Assembly (NCBI RefSeq): GCF_001514205.1
Contig: NZ_KQ948774.1
Span: forward strand, 270,167 to 331,751
From: Streptomyces griseoruber
GTDB lineage: Bacteria > Actinomycetota > Actinomycetes > Streptomycetales > Streptomycetaceae
Direction: 5' to 3'
DNA length: 61,585 bases
The notes below the pieces were generated by a model, which saw nothing but the letters and a program-made list of their open reading frames with translations, ran no database searches and was not told the origin of the DNA. Positions 7,545 through 18,108 of this stretch are shown in pieces. Numbering within the stretch: position 1 is the stretch's first letter; every line of letters begins with the position of its first letter. The translations under genes were made by a program, and so were the position numbers.

Positions 7545-7856
7545 TCAGCCGACGGTGCAGGGGGAGGAGGCGTAAGGGGTGAGTTCGCGTGGAAGATGCA
7601 CGCGCATGCCGCAGAAACACACGAGCAGACCGCCGCGCGACGCGGGGGCACCCAGATCGATCATCAGGATGTCCCGGACTTCCCGGAGCGCGTCGCGTAC
7701 CTGGAAGCCCCTGGCCACCTGGATGCTGACCTCGTCAGGATCCCAGACCGCGATTCTCGGCAGATCGTCTGCCATGCAAATGTGGACGCACACAACTGTC
7801 TCCCCAGGGATGCACAACGACACGCAGTGATCCGCTCCGGGAGGCCAGCGGCGCAC
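7545..7856 (-). CDS. Small protein of unknown function downstream of the HTH regulator
   Basis: A 103-residue reading frame with high GC at third positions, consistent with a real Streptomyces gene. The middle part (MADDLPRIAVWDPDEVSIQV) has the look of a folded domain, and the C-terminal part holds a Cys-x-Cys (VCFCG). I do not recognise the family. GTG 7856 is the longest start but has a weak ribosome binding site; the ATG of MADDLPRI, 28 residues in, is an alternative. It follows the HTH gene (7925-8347) on the same strand by 68 bases and may be co-transcribed with it. Confidence 0.6.
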   Translation of the reverse strand: MRRWPPGADHCVSLCIPGETVVCVHICMADDLPRIAVWDPDEVSIQVARGFQVRDALREVRDILMIDLGAPASRGGLLVCFCGMRVHLPRELTPYASSPCTVG

Positions 7857-7924
7857 TGATGGTACCGATGGCCGACGGGACCGTGGGGGGTTTCGTCATA
7901 TTCATCCGCAACTCGCCTGTCGCC

Positions 7925-8347
7925 TCAGGTGATACGGCTGACCTGAAGCATCGCCTCGGCGTCCTTGAGCAGCGCGCGTTGGCGTGACTCCGGCAATTGC
8001 CGGTACAGCATCAGGAGCCGGGCCTCCCGTTCGTCCCCGCTGGGTCCGGGCACGGGACGGCCGACCGACTCGAAGAACTCCCGCGGTGTGGTGGTGACGC
8101 CCCAGCGCCGGAACACCTCGACCATGGCGCGCAGCTTCTCCGGGTCGATGCGGGAGGTGCCGCGGGTGCGGTTCATCCAGGCGTTCAGCGTCGGGTACGC
8201 GATGCCGGCCTCGGACGCCAGATCCTTCTGGGTGCGTCCGGGGGCCTGTGCCAGGAGGCGTTCGAGCAGAGCCGCCAGATCCTCGTCCCGCGGTGCGGGA
8301 TCGTCGCCGGGTTCCGGGTCTCCTGAGTCGCTCCGCTGGTTCGTCAC
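7925..8347 (-). CDS. Helix-turn-helix transcriptional regulator
   Basis: A 140-residue protein with a helix-turn-helix at about residues 38-60 (TQKDLASEAGIAYPTLNAWM), flanked by an acidic N-terminus and a helical C-terminal half that could mediate dimer or partner contacts. It is divergent from the sigma factor gene at 8593. A perfect ATCTAC/GTAGAT inverted repeat lies 24 bases upstream of its GTG start, and two more ATCTAC copies lie just ahead of the sigma gene, so autoregulation and control of the sigma gene are plausible. The ligand or signal is not evident. Confidence 0.85.
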   Translation of the reverse strand: MTNQRSDSGDPEPGDDPAPRDEDLAALLERLLAQAPGRTQKDLASEAGIAYPTLNAWMNRTRGTSRIDPEKLRAMVEVFRRWGVTTTPREFFESVGRPVPGPSGDEREARLLMLYRQLPESRQRALLKDAEAMLQVSRIT

Positions 8348-8370
8348 GCCTCAGAGGATCCGTCATCGAT

Positions 8371-8390
8371 ATCTACAGGCGCAAGTAGAT
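8371..8390. promoter_or_regulatory. Inverted repeat ATCTAC-N8-GTAGAT, candidate HTH operator
   Basis: ATCTAC (8371-8376) and GTAGAT (8385-8390) form a perfect 6-base inverted repeat with an 8-base spacer, just upstream of the reverse-strand HTH gene. The same hexamer recurs in tandem at 8581-8592 before the sigma gene. Confidence 0.5.
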
Positions 8391-8503
8391 CGCAGACCGC
8401 CGGACGGGGCTTCTGGTGCACGCCGGAGCGTTGTGGCGGAGAAGGCGCTTCCGTGCGCCCCCGTGCTCCCGGACCCGTTTCCCCCTCGCGCTGTGTGAGC
8501 GGC

Positions 8504-8532
8504 TTGACACTGTATGCATCTGCGTGAAGACT
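8504..8532 (+). promoter_or_regulatory. Candidate promoter for the sigma-factor operon
   Basis: A perfect -35 hexamer TTGACA (8504-8509) is followed after 17 bases by AAGACT (8527-8532), a weak -10. Transcription would start near 8539, about 50 bases before the ATG at 8593. Confidence 0.4.
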
Positions 8533-8580
8533 GCCGACATCCCCGATACGCACCCACTCCGGGTGACGTCCCTTCAGGAA

Positions 8581-8592
8581 ATCTACATCTAC
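8581..8592. promoter_or_regulatory. Tandem ATCTAC boxes before the sigma gene
   Basis: Two adjacent copies of ATCTAC end directly at the ATG at 8593. Together with the inverted pair at 8371-8390 they suggest a shared binding site for the divergent HTH regulator. Confidence 0.4.
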
Positions 8593-9210
8593 ATGAATAT
8601 TGAAGATGCGGAGGTCTTCGTGTTCCCCACCGACAGCGCCACGACCGTTCCGGTCGCCCCGGAACCCGAGCTGGTCGCCCGGGCCCGCACGGGCGACCGG
8701 GAGGCGTTCGCCGCCCTGTACGACGAGCACTACCGCCTCGTGTACGGCTTCCTGCTCATCCGCACCCGCAACAGACACCTGGCGGAGGACCTCACCCAGG
8801 AGGTGTTCACCCGCGCCCTGCGCCGCATCGACTCGTACACCTGGCAGGGCCGGGCCTTCGCCGCCTGGCTCACCACCATCGCCAAGAACCTCTACTTCGA
8901 CGAACTCGCCCGCGGCCGCACCCGGTGGGAGACCCCGGTCGCCGAGTTCCACGACCCCCAGGCGCCGGGCCGGTGCCCGGAGTCGCTCGCCCTGCGCGAA
9001 CTGGAGGCCGTCGAGGCCCATGAGACGGTCCGTACCGCACTGCACTCGCTCAACGCGCACCAACGGCACTGCGTGCAACTGCGGTTCCTCGACGAGCTGA
9101 CCCCGGAGGAGACGGCCCGCGAGATGGGCCGCAGCGTCGGCGCCGTCAAGACGCTGACGTATCGCGCGCTGCGGAACCTGCGCTGGACGACCGGGGCGGT
9201 GTCCGTGTGA
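8593..9210 (+). CDS. ECF-type RNA polymerase sigma factor
   Basis: A 205-residue sigma-70 family protein with region 2 (DREAFAALYDEHYRLVYGF through HLAEDLTQEVFTRALRRI) and region 4 (RHCVQLRFLDELTPEETAREMG with SVGAVKTLTYRALRNLR as the DNA-reading helices). No sigma 1.1 or region 3 is present, as in ECF sigmas. No classical anti-sigma factor with a membrane anchor is adjacent; the next gene, coupled by a 4-bp overlap, is a BN159_2729-like protein. ATG 8593 lacks a close ribosome binding site; GTG 8620, preceded by GCGGAGG at 8608-8614, is a strong alternative that would shorten the protein by nine residues. Confidence 0.93.
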   Translation: MNIEDAEVFVFPTDSATTVPVAPEPELVARARTGDREAFAALYDEHYRLVYGFLLIRTRNRHLAEDLTQEVFTRALRRIDSYTWQGRAFAAWLTTIAKNLYFDELARGRTRWETPVAEFHDPQAPGRCPESLALRELEAVEAHETVRTALHSLNAHQRHCVQLRFLDELTPEETAREMGRSVGAVKTLTYRALRNLRWTTGAVSV

Positions 9211-10010
9211 ACAGCAATCTCCCCCGGGCCGCCCGGGTGATCCACGCGGCACTGCGCTCCGTACCCCCCGACCAGGCCACGGCCGCCGCCCGCGCCCTGG
9301 ACTCGGCCCGCCTCCTCACCGACCCCGAACGCTCCTTCGGCGTCCTGCTGCACCGGGCACCGGACGGCGACTGGTCCCGCACCCCGCGCCGGTCCGACGA
9401 ACCGGGGCGGCGCGCCGCCCCGTCGCAACCGGAGGGACCGGCCGCGCCGGAACCGGAACCGGAACCGGTGCGGCCGGTCACCGAGCTGGAACGGCAGGCG
9501 CTGGCCTGGGACGACTCCTGTGCCCGCGCCCGGCAGGTCGCCCGCGCCGTCGAGCGGCAGATGCACGGACACCCCGGCCCGCACGGCATCCGCGTGGACG
9601 GCGACCGGGTGCGGGTCCTGCTCCGGGTGGACGACCCCGCCCAGTGGGCCCGCTGGCGCGCGTACCTGGGCCTCACCGGCGCCGACGAGCGGTCCCGCCC
9701 GCACACGGTGACCGCCCAGGGGGAACGCGACGGCGTCCCGGTGACGGTCGTGGCACGCGGCAGCGGCACGGCACCGCCGAGCAGGGCCGGCGGCCCCGAG
9801 CGGCGCCCGTTCCGGCTCGACGGGACCCGTTTCGACCTGGCCCTGCCGCAGCGCGACACGAACGGGGACCTCTGGTACTTCCAGGGCTGCCGCACCCCCG
9901 ACGGCATGCCCCTGCTGTCCCTCGACGGCCGCCCCGAGCGCTGCACGCTCGCCCAGGTGCAGGCCCAACTGGGGCCGCTGTCACCGGTGCGGCCCTCGGG
10001 GCGTCCCTGA
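9207..10010 (+). CDS. BN159_2729 family protein (unknown function)
   Basis: A 267-residue protein that I match from memory to the Streptomyces BN159_2729 family. Seen features are the opening NLPRAARVIHAAL, the central helix ELERQALAWDDSCARARQVA, the VRVLLRVDDPAQWARWRAYL segment and the end WYFQGCRTPDGMPLLSLDG. Residues about 60-90 are a Pro/Glu-rich linker. The function is unknown. Its GTG overlaps the sigma-factor stop (GTGA), so it is translationally coupled to the sigma factor and could modulate it, but no anti-sigma motif is visible. The next gene starts directly after its stop. Confidence 0.72.
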   Translation: MNSNLPRAARVIHAALRSVPPDQATAAARALDSARLLTDPERSFGVLLHRAPDGDWSRTPRRSDEPGRRAAPSQPEGPAAPEPEPEPVRPVTELERQALAWDDSCARARQVARAVERQMHGHPGPHGIRVDGDRVRVLLRVDDPAQWARWRAYLGLTGADERSRPHTVTAQGERDGVPVTVVARGSGTAPPSRAGGPERRPFRLDGTRFDLALPQRDTNGDLWYFQGCRTPDGMPLLSLDGRPERCTLAQVQAQLGPLSPVRPSGRP

Positions 10011-10475
10011 GTGCCCCCCGCCCTGCTGTGTCTGCTGCGTCTGCTGCGCGCACGCGGCACCGGATCACGCCACCGCCTCGCCCTCGACCTGGACGACTGC
10101 CGGCAGGAACTGGCCCGCTGGCAGCGGCACGCCGACTCCTACGAACGGGAACTGACCCGGATCTCCCGCGAACGCGCAGACCTCCTCGCCTGGCTGGCGG
10201 CACTGCACCCGTCGAGCGCGGTCGTCACCCCGGCCACCGACACGGGGCCCGGCGGCACACACCTGCTGCGGCTCATGGCCGGCGAACGCCTGCTGTCCTG
10301 GCGCCTGCCGCCCGCCGACCTCCCGCTGTTCGCCCACGTCCGCTACGCCGAACCCACCGTCGTACCCCCGCGACGCGAGGGCCCCCGCATCCCCGACCAG
10401 GCCACCCACATCCGCCGCCACACCCGTCTGCTGGCCCTGGAGGAAGCCCTGTTCACCACACCCCCCGACCCCTGA
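10011..10475 (+). CDS. Coiled-coil hypothetical protein
   Basis: A 154-residue protein with no recognised domain. Residues about 20-65 (LALDLDDCRQELARW through RISRERADLLAWL) form a likely coiled coil. The second half has a WRLPPADLPLFAHV motif and a helical end. I recall small uncharacterised actinobacterial proteins with this layout near BN159_2729-type genes, but this is not certain. GTG 10011 follows the previous stop with no gap, so the sigma gene, the BN159_2729-like gene and this one look like one operon. The 165 bases to the next gene hold nothing recognised. Confidence 0.65.
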   Translation: MPPALLCLLRLLRARGTGSRHRLALDLDDCRQELARWQRHADSYERELTRISRERADLLAWLAALHPSSAVVTPATDTGPGGTHLLRLMAGERLLSWRLPPADLPLFAHVRYAEPTVVPPRREGPRIPDQATHIRRHTRLLALEEALFTTPPDP

Positions 10476-10640
10476 CACCCGAGACTCCGGCCGGCAGGCT
10501 CGGGAGGCAAGCCGACCGGACCGCAGCGCCCCCTGCCCCCTCACCCGGCGGGGGGCGCTGCCCGCAAGAAGGGGCCCGGGGCTCCCTCCATGTGCGGCTC
10601 CGCCACGCGGGCGCGACCAGCCACGACACCCCCTACCGCC

Positions 10641-11579
10641 CTAGAGCCACCCAGCGAATTCAAGCAACAGCTCCGCATCCCTCCGCCGCCCCACCCGGAG
10701 GGCCCGCACCCCCGACTCGACCGCCCGGAACAGCGTCCACCCCCGCAGCCGCTCCTGATCCAGCTCCAGCGACTCCGCCAGCTTCCTCACCCGCCGCCGC
10801 GTGGTCGCCGCCCCCGACGGCGAGGCGATCAGATCCTCCACCCGGTCCCGCACCAGCCGCGCCAGATCGAACGCACACTCGCCGACCACCGGATCCGGTC
10901 CCACCGCCAGCCACGGCGTCCGCTCGGCCGCCAGCACCTTGCTCTGCCGGAACGTCCCGTGCAGCAGCCGGTGTTCGGGCGGCGCGGCCAACAGCTCCGC
11001 CCGGGCCGTGAGCGCGGCGTCCACCAGGGCCACGACCTCCCCGCCGGCACTCGCCCGCATCGCCTCCGCCTGCCGCCCGGTCCGCCCGGCCACGGTCTCG
11101 AAGCCGCCCGCGACCCCGCCGTCGGCCGGCGGCTCCACCCACAGCCGCCGCAAAGTCCCCGCCGCCTCCAGCAGCGCCTTCGCCTCCGGCAGCGACCGGA
11201 CCGAGACATCCGGGTGCAGCCGTTCGAGCAGCAGCACCCCCTCCGTCACCGGCCCGTCCAGCAGCTGTACGGCGCCCAGCCCGCCCCAGTGCGCCAGCGC
11301 CGCCCGCTCCGCCTCCGGCCGGAACCGGGGCGGGGCCAGCTTGAGCACGGCGGGCGTCCCGTCCGCCCGGCGCACCAGCACCACCAGGCTGCTCCGGCCA
11401 CCCGGCACCTGCACCCGCTCGACGGTCAACTCGCGTAGAACGACGGCCTGTCCGGCCGCCTCCGGCAGCTTCTCCAACCAGTCGTCACCGCTCGGTGCCG
11501 TCTCCCCGAGCGCCCGCACCAGCCGCTGCGGCGGTTCGAAAGCCATGCGCGAGTCGTTCCCTTCCCTCTGCGGGGTCAC
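10641..11579 (-). CDS. Aminoglycoside phosphotransferase-fold protein, apparent pseudokinase
   Basis: A 312-residue protein with the APH/choline-kinase-like fold. The ATP-anchoring lysine is kept (PAVLKLAPP, K80), but the catalytic loop, normally HGDxxxxN, reads H207-G-T209-F-R-Q-S-K214, so catalytic Asp and metal-binding Asn are lost. The usual IDP metal motif reads V226-G227-P, losing that Asp too, while the flanking VVGECAFDLARL stays typical. It is therefore probably not a kinase and may bind a ligand or protein partner. GTG 11579 overlaps the upstream stop by 4 bp; ATG 11546 is an alternative start. Confidence 0.85.
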   Translation of the reverse strand: MTPQREGNDSRMAFEPPQRLVRALGETAPSGDDWLEKLPEAAGQAVVLRELTVERVQVPGGRSSLVVLVRRADGTPAVLKLAPPRFRPEAERAALAHWGGLGAVQLLDGPVTEGVLLLERLHPDVSVRSLPEAKALLEAAGTLRRLWVEPPADGGVAGGFETVAGRTGRQAEAMRASAGGEVVALVDAALTARAELLAAPPEHRLLHGTFRQSKVLAAERTPWLAVGPDPVVGECAFDLARLVRDRVEDLIASPSGAATTRRRVRKLAESLELDQERLRGWTLFRAVESGVRALRVGRRRDAELLLEFAGWL

Positions 11580-12085
11580 GCCGTCGGCGTCGCCGGCACT
11601 CCGGAGGTCGCCGCATCCGTGCCCGCCCGCTCGGCGAGCCCAGGGAAGGCTACGCTGCCGCCGCGCCAGCGCACCGCGCGCACCGCCGCCTCCCGCAGCG
11701 CCCCGGCCGCCTCCCGGCGCCGCTGGTCCGCGGCTGCCCGCACCAGGTCCGAATACACCCCGGCCACCCGCTCCTCCAGTTCCGCGGCCAGCCGGACCGC
11801 CGTCGCCGCGTCCGGCACCGGGAACGGCAGCGCGTACGCGGCGCTCGCGGCGACCGGCTCGGCGCCCAGGTCGCGCACCTCGCGCACCAGCGCGTCCCGC
11901 CGCGCCCGGTGGGCGTCGTACGCGGCCCGCGCCTCGGTACGCCGGTCGGCGCCGATCCGTCCGCCGACCACGCCGTATCCGTACACGGCGGCGTGCTCGG
12001 CGGCCAGCGCCGCCTGGAGCGCCGTGAGCTCCCCGCTCTCTCCGCTCTCCCCGCGCTTCCCGCTCTGCTCGGTCGCCTGCGTCAT
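11576..12085 (-). CDS. Ferritin-like domain protein (DUF4439-like)
   Basis: A 169-residue helical protein with the ferritin-like pattern of DUF4439: LQAALAAEHAAVYGYGVVGG near residue 25, a long helix with HRARRDALVREV, and a third helix ELEERVAGVYSDLVRAA. Whether it binds metal is unclear. ATG 12085 overlaps the stop of the upstream lipoprotein gene, and its own stop overlaps the start of the pseudokinase gene, so the three reverse-strand genes are coupled. Upstream in-frame sequence beyond 12085 belongs to the lipoprotein gene in another frame. Confidence 0.82.
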   Translation of the reverse strand: MTQATEQSGKRGESGESGELTALQAALAAEHAAVYGYGVVGGRIGADRRTEARAAYDAHRARRDALVREVRDLGAEPVAASAAYALPFPVPDAATAVRLAAELEERVAGVYSDLVRAAADQRRREAAGALREAAVRAVRWRGGSVAFPGLAERAGTDAATSGVPATPTA

Positions 12086-12681
12086 CGGGTCCCCTCCGTC
12101 AGCAGATACGCGTGGGCCGCGCCGGCCGCCGCCACCGAGGCCAGCAGCCGCGCCAGCTCGCCCGGGACGTCGATCAGCGCGCTCGTCCTGCGGTCCGCCA
12201 GCTCCCGCTCGGCGGCTGCGAGCCCCGCGAGCGCGTCCTTCTCGGTCGCCGGAGCGGCTGCCGGACTCGCGGCGGCAGGAGAAGACGCGGACGGCACGGA
12301 AGACCCGGAAGGCACGGAAGACCCGGAAGGCGGGGGTGAGGCGGCAGACGTGGGTGAGGCGGACGGGGACGCGGTCGGCGTCGACCCGGCGCCCCCGAAC
12401 GCCTCCACATGCCGCACGACCTCCGCCCGCAGCGGTGCGAGCCGCCTCGCCAGCGTGGGATGGGCGGCGAGGACGGTGTCGTACCGCGCCAGCAGCCCGC
12501 CGCTGTCCTCGGCCGCACGCGCGCGTGCCCGCTCGGTGACCGACGGGCTGCCGCTCGCGACCTCCTCGGAGCTCTCGGAACCGGACGAGCAGCCCACGAG
12601 CAGCGCCGCCCCGGCGGCCGACGCGAGCAGGGTTCTTCTGCGCGGCCCGGACGGGGTGCGCGGAGGGAGCGGGAACGGCAC
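12082..12681 (-). CDS. Putative lipoprotein of unknown function
   Basis: A 199-residue protein with an N-terminal RRRTLLASAAGAALLVGC segment. This is a lipoprotein signal with lipobox LVGC (Cys31), and the RRR suggests possible Tat export. The mature part has two helical regions separated by a Ser/Pro/Ala-rich linker (about residues 98-145). It is the first gene of the set lipoprotein, ferritin-like protein, pseudokinase. The GTG at 12681 has a suitable GAGG upstream. It faces away from rimP, with about 200 bases between that hold the promoters of both but no clear hexamers. Confidence 0.8.
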   Translation of the reverse strand: MPFPLPPRTPSGPRRRTLLASAAGAALLVGCSSGSESSEEVASGSPSVTERARARAAEDSGGLLARYDTVLAAHPTLARRLAPLRAEVVRHVEAFGGAGSTPTASPSASPTSAASPPPSGSSVPSGSSVPSASSPAAASPAAAPATEKDALAGLAAAERELADRRTSALIDVPGELARLLASVAAAGAAHAYLLTEGTR

Positions 12682-12885
12682 GGCAGACGTCCTCGGGAAA
12701 TCCGTACGAGCAGGAGACAGGTCCGTGATCACCGTACCTGCGCACTCGCCGGACCGAGTCCTCCGCCACCCACCGTCGCCACCCTCCGTGCACGGGTGGA
12801 CGGCAACACTCCCCGCGACCGGATACCCTTTGACCAGACACGCGACCCATCCCACAACAGCACACGCGGCCGAGGAGTCACCCGG

Positions 12886-13398
12886 ATGAGCACCACCCAG
12901 AGCGAGAGGCTGCGAGAGCTCCTGGAACCGCTCGTCACCTCCCAGGGCCTGGATCTCGAAGAGATCGCCGTGGACTCCGTCGGTCGCAAGCGTGTGCTGC
13001 GTGTCGTCGTCGACTCCGACACCGGGGCGGACCTGGACCAGATCGCCGATGTGAGCCGCGCGCTCTCGGCGAAGCTCGACGAGACGGACGCGATGGGCGC
13101 GGGCGAGTACACCCTCGAGGTCGGCACCCCGGGCGCGGAGCGCTCCCTCACCGAGCACCGCCACTACGTGCGCGCCACCGGCCGGCTGGTGCGGTTCCAG
13201 CTCGCGGAGGGCGGTGAACTCGTCGCCCGGATCCTCGAGGCCGACGACGACGGCCTCGACCTCGAAGTGCCCGGCGTGAAGGGCCGCAAGGCCACGACCC
13301 GCAGACTCGGCTTCCCGGACATCGAGAAGGCGCGCGTGCAGGTCGAGTTCAACCGCAAGGACCAGGACGTCAAGGACGAGAAGGAAGAGGAGGCGTAG
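12886..13398 (+). CDS. rimP: Ribosome maturation factor RimP
   Basis: A 170-residue RimP, needed for maturation of the 30S subunit. The N-terminal domain contains the typical GLDLEEIAVDSVGRKRVLRV and VSRALSAKLDE segments, the middle has LEVGTPGAERSL (the family's hallmark S-PG segment), and the C-terminal domain is the small SH3-like barrel. It heads the rimP-nusA-ylxR-infB cluster found in most bacteria. ATG 12886 is preceded by CGAGGAG at 12871-12877. Its acidic/lysine-rich tail carries the nusA ribosome binding site. Confidence 0.97.
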   Translation: MSTTQSERLRELLEPLVTSQGLDLEEIAVDSVGRKRVLRVVVDSDTGADLDQIADVSRALSAKLDETDAMGAGEYTLEVGTPGAERSLTEHRHYVRATGRLVRFQLAEGGELVARILEADDDGLDLEVPGVKGRKATTRRLGFPDIEKARVQVEFNRKDQDVKDEKEEEA

Positions 13399-13400
13399 CC

Positions 13401-14387
13401 GTGGACATCGACATGAGCGCCCTGCGGGGCTTGGTACGGGAGAAGGAGATCTCCTTCGACCTGCTGGTCGAGGCGATCGAGTCGGCCCTCCTCATCGCCT
13501 ACCACCGCACCGAGGGAAGCCGCCGACACGCGCGCGTGGAGCTCAACCGGGAGACCGGGCATGTGACCGTGTGGGCGAAGGAGGACCCCGAGGACCTCGA
13601 AGAGGGCCAGGAGCCCCGCGAGTTCGACGACACCCCGTCCGGCTTCGGCCGTATCGCCGCCACCACCGCCAAGCAGGTCATCCTGCAGCGGCTGCGCGAC
13701 GCCGAGGACGACGCGACGCTCGGCGAGTACGCCGGCCGCGAGGGCGACATCGTCACCGGGGTGGTCCAGCAGGGCCGCGACCCCAAGAACGTGCTCGTGG
13801 ACATCGGCAAGCTGGAGGCCATCCTCCCGGTCCAGGAGCAGGTCCCCGGAGAGACGTACCCGCACGGCATGCGCCTGCGCTCGTACGTCGTTCGGGTGGC
13901 GAAGGGGGTGCGCGGTCCCTCGGTCACGCTTTCGCGTACCCACCCCAATCTGGTGAAGAAGCTGTTCGCGCTGGAGGTGCCGGAGATCGCCGACGGGTCC
14001 GTCGAGATCGCCGCCATCGCCCGCGAGGCCGGTCACCGCACCAAGATCGCCGTACGGTCCACCCGTTCGGGCCTGAACGCCAAGGGTGCCTGCATCGGCC
14101 CCATGGGCGGCCGGGTGCGCAGTGTGATGGGCGAGCTGAACGGCGAGAAGATCGACATCGTCGACTGGTCGGACGACCCGGCCGAGATGGTGGCGAACGC
14201 GCTCTCCCCGGCCCGGGTCTCCAAGGTCGACGTGGTGGACCTCGCGGCTCGCTCCGCGCGCGTGACCGTGCCGGACTACCAGCTCTCCCTGGCGATCGGC
14301 AAGGAGGGCCAGAACGCCCGCCTCGCCGCCCGCCTCACCGGCTGGCGGATCGACATCCGGCCGGACACCGAGCAGCCGTCCGACTAG
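13401..14387 (+). CDS. nusA: Transcription termination/antitermination factor NusA
   Basis: NusA binds RNA polymerase and modulates pausing, termination and antitermination, including at rRNA operons. The 328 residues hold the N-terminal RNAP-binding domain (to about 125), an S1 domain (GDIVTGVVQQGRDPKNVLVD onward) and two KH domains (with the GPMGGRVRSVMGEL and AIGKEGQNARLAARL loops). The acidic C-terminal repeats of enterobacterial NusA are absent, as usual in actinobacteria. GTG 13401 follows the rimP stop by 2 bases, with AAGGAAGAGGAGG inside the end of rimP as its ribosome binding site. Confidence 0.98.
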   Translation: MDIDMSALRGLVREKEISFDLLVEAIESALLIAYHRTEGSRRHARVELNRETGHVTVWAKEDPEDLEEGQEPREFDDTPSGFGRIAATTAKQVILQRLRDAEDDATLGEYAGREGDIVTGVVQQGRDPKNVLVDIGKLEAILPVQEQVPGETYPHGMRLRSYVVRVAKGVRGPSVTLSRTHPNLVKKLFALEVPEIADGSVEIAAIAREAGHRTKIAVRSTRSGLNAKGACIGPMGGRVRSVMGELNGEKIDIVDWSDDPAEMVANALSPARVSKVDVVDLAARSARVTVPDYQLSLAIGKEGQNARLAARLTGWRIDIRPDTEQPSD

Positions 14388-14524
14388 ATGTCCCACCAGG
14401 GGTTGGGCCGTTCGAGGGAATAGATCCCAGCCGGGGCCCGCTTAGATCACGTCATATGTATCGCGGCAACCGTTCGACTCCTGCCCCGAAGGGGTGAGGT
14501 GGCCGCGGGGAGGTAGACTTAACT

Positions 14525-14821
14525 GTGTCTGGCCGGACGCACACCGGAGCATGCCCTGAACGCACCTGTGTGGGGTGCCGGGAGCGAGCGGCCAAGACGG
14601 AGCTGCTGCGCATCGTGGCGATCGAGGACGCTTGCGTCCCCGATCCTCGCGGTACGCTGCCCGGCCGGGGTGCGTATGTACACCCCGCACTGGTCTGTCT
14701 CGACCAGGCGGTGCGCCGCCGGGCGTTCACGAGGGCGTTGCGAGCCCCGGGAGCGCTCGACACAAAGGCGTTGCGCCAGTTCGTCGAGCAGACGACAGTT
14801 GCCGATCAGGCAACACCGTAA
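14525..14821 (+). CDS. ylxR: YlxR family (DUF448) RNA-binding protein
   Basis: A 98-residue YlxR protein with the signature RTCVGCRERAAKTELLRIV near the N-terminus and GRGAYVHPALVCLDQAVRRRAF further on. In other bacteria YlxR-type proteins bind RNA, and some act as regulators or RNase P partners; the role here is unknown. It lies between nusA and infB, as is usual. GTG 14525 has GGGGAGG about 9 bases upstream. The 137 bases after nusA have no hairpin I would call a terminator, so read-through from nusA is likely. Confidence 0.93.
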   Translation: MSGRTHTGACPERTCVGCRERAAKTELLRIVAIEDACVPDPRGTLPGRGAYVHPALVCLDQAVRRRAFTRALRAPGALDTKALRQFVEQTTVADQATP

Positions 14822-14889
14822 GAAAGCACGTCGCGCGGAACGTCCGCGCGGTCAGGTACCCCGCGAGTTGGAAGTAGGTCGAGATTGCG

Positions 14890-14932
14890 ATGAGCACTCG
14901 ATGAGCACGCGATGAGTACGCCCATGAAGTAG
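14890..14932 (+). promoter_or_regulatory. Three overlapping mini-ORFs in the infB leader
   Basis: ATG-AGC-ACT-CGA-TGA (14890-14904), ATG-AGC-ACG-CGA-TGA (14901-14915) and ATG-AGT-ACG-CCC-ATG-AAG-TAG (14912-14932) overlap end to start by ATGA. They would encode MSTR, MSTR and MSTPMK. They sit just ahead of a hairpin and the infB ribosome binding site, so a translation-dependent leader is possible. Confidence 0.45.
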
Positions 14933-14936
14933 CGAC

Positions 14937-14957
14937 GGTCCGGCGGCAACCCGGACC
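14937..14957 (+). promoter_or_regulatory. Hairpin immediately upstream of the infB ribosome binding site
   Basis: GGTCCGG (14937-14943) pairs perfectly with CCGGACC (14951-14957) around a 7-base loop. The infB Shine-Dalgarno AAGGAG follows at 14961-14966. There is no T-run, so it is more likely a translational or processing element than a terminator. Confidence 0.55.
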
Positions 14958-14970
14958 TAAAAGGAGCGAA

Positions 14971-18057
<3,087 letters not shown>

Positions 18058-18067
18058 CCCCCGGTTC

Positions 18068-18108
18068 GTGTGCCGGTCCGTGGGGCTCGTCCCCGCGGGC
18101 CGGCACAC
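18068..18108 (+). terminator. Long hairpin after infB
   Basis: GTGTGCCGG (18068-18076) pairs with CCGGCACAC (18100-18108), and an inner GTGGGG/CCCCGC stem extends it. It starts 11 bases after the infB stop, lacks a T-run, and could be a terminator or a processing site within the cluster. Confidence 0.6.

Noticed and set aside
7579..7859. Forward small frames of 83 and 87 residues after the ferredoxin gene
   Set aside because: Their codon third positions are not GC-rich, while the reverse frame in the same place is; I kept the reverse one.
14442..14690. Reverse-strand small frames around the nusA-ylxR gap
   Set aside because: Overlap ylxR, no ribosome binding site, no family pattern.
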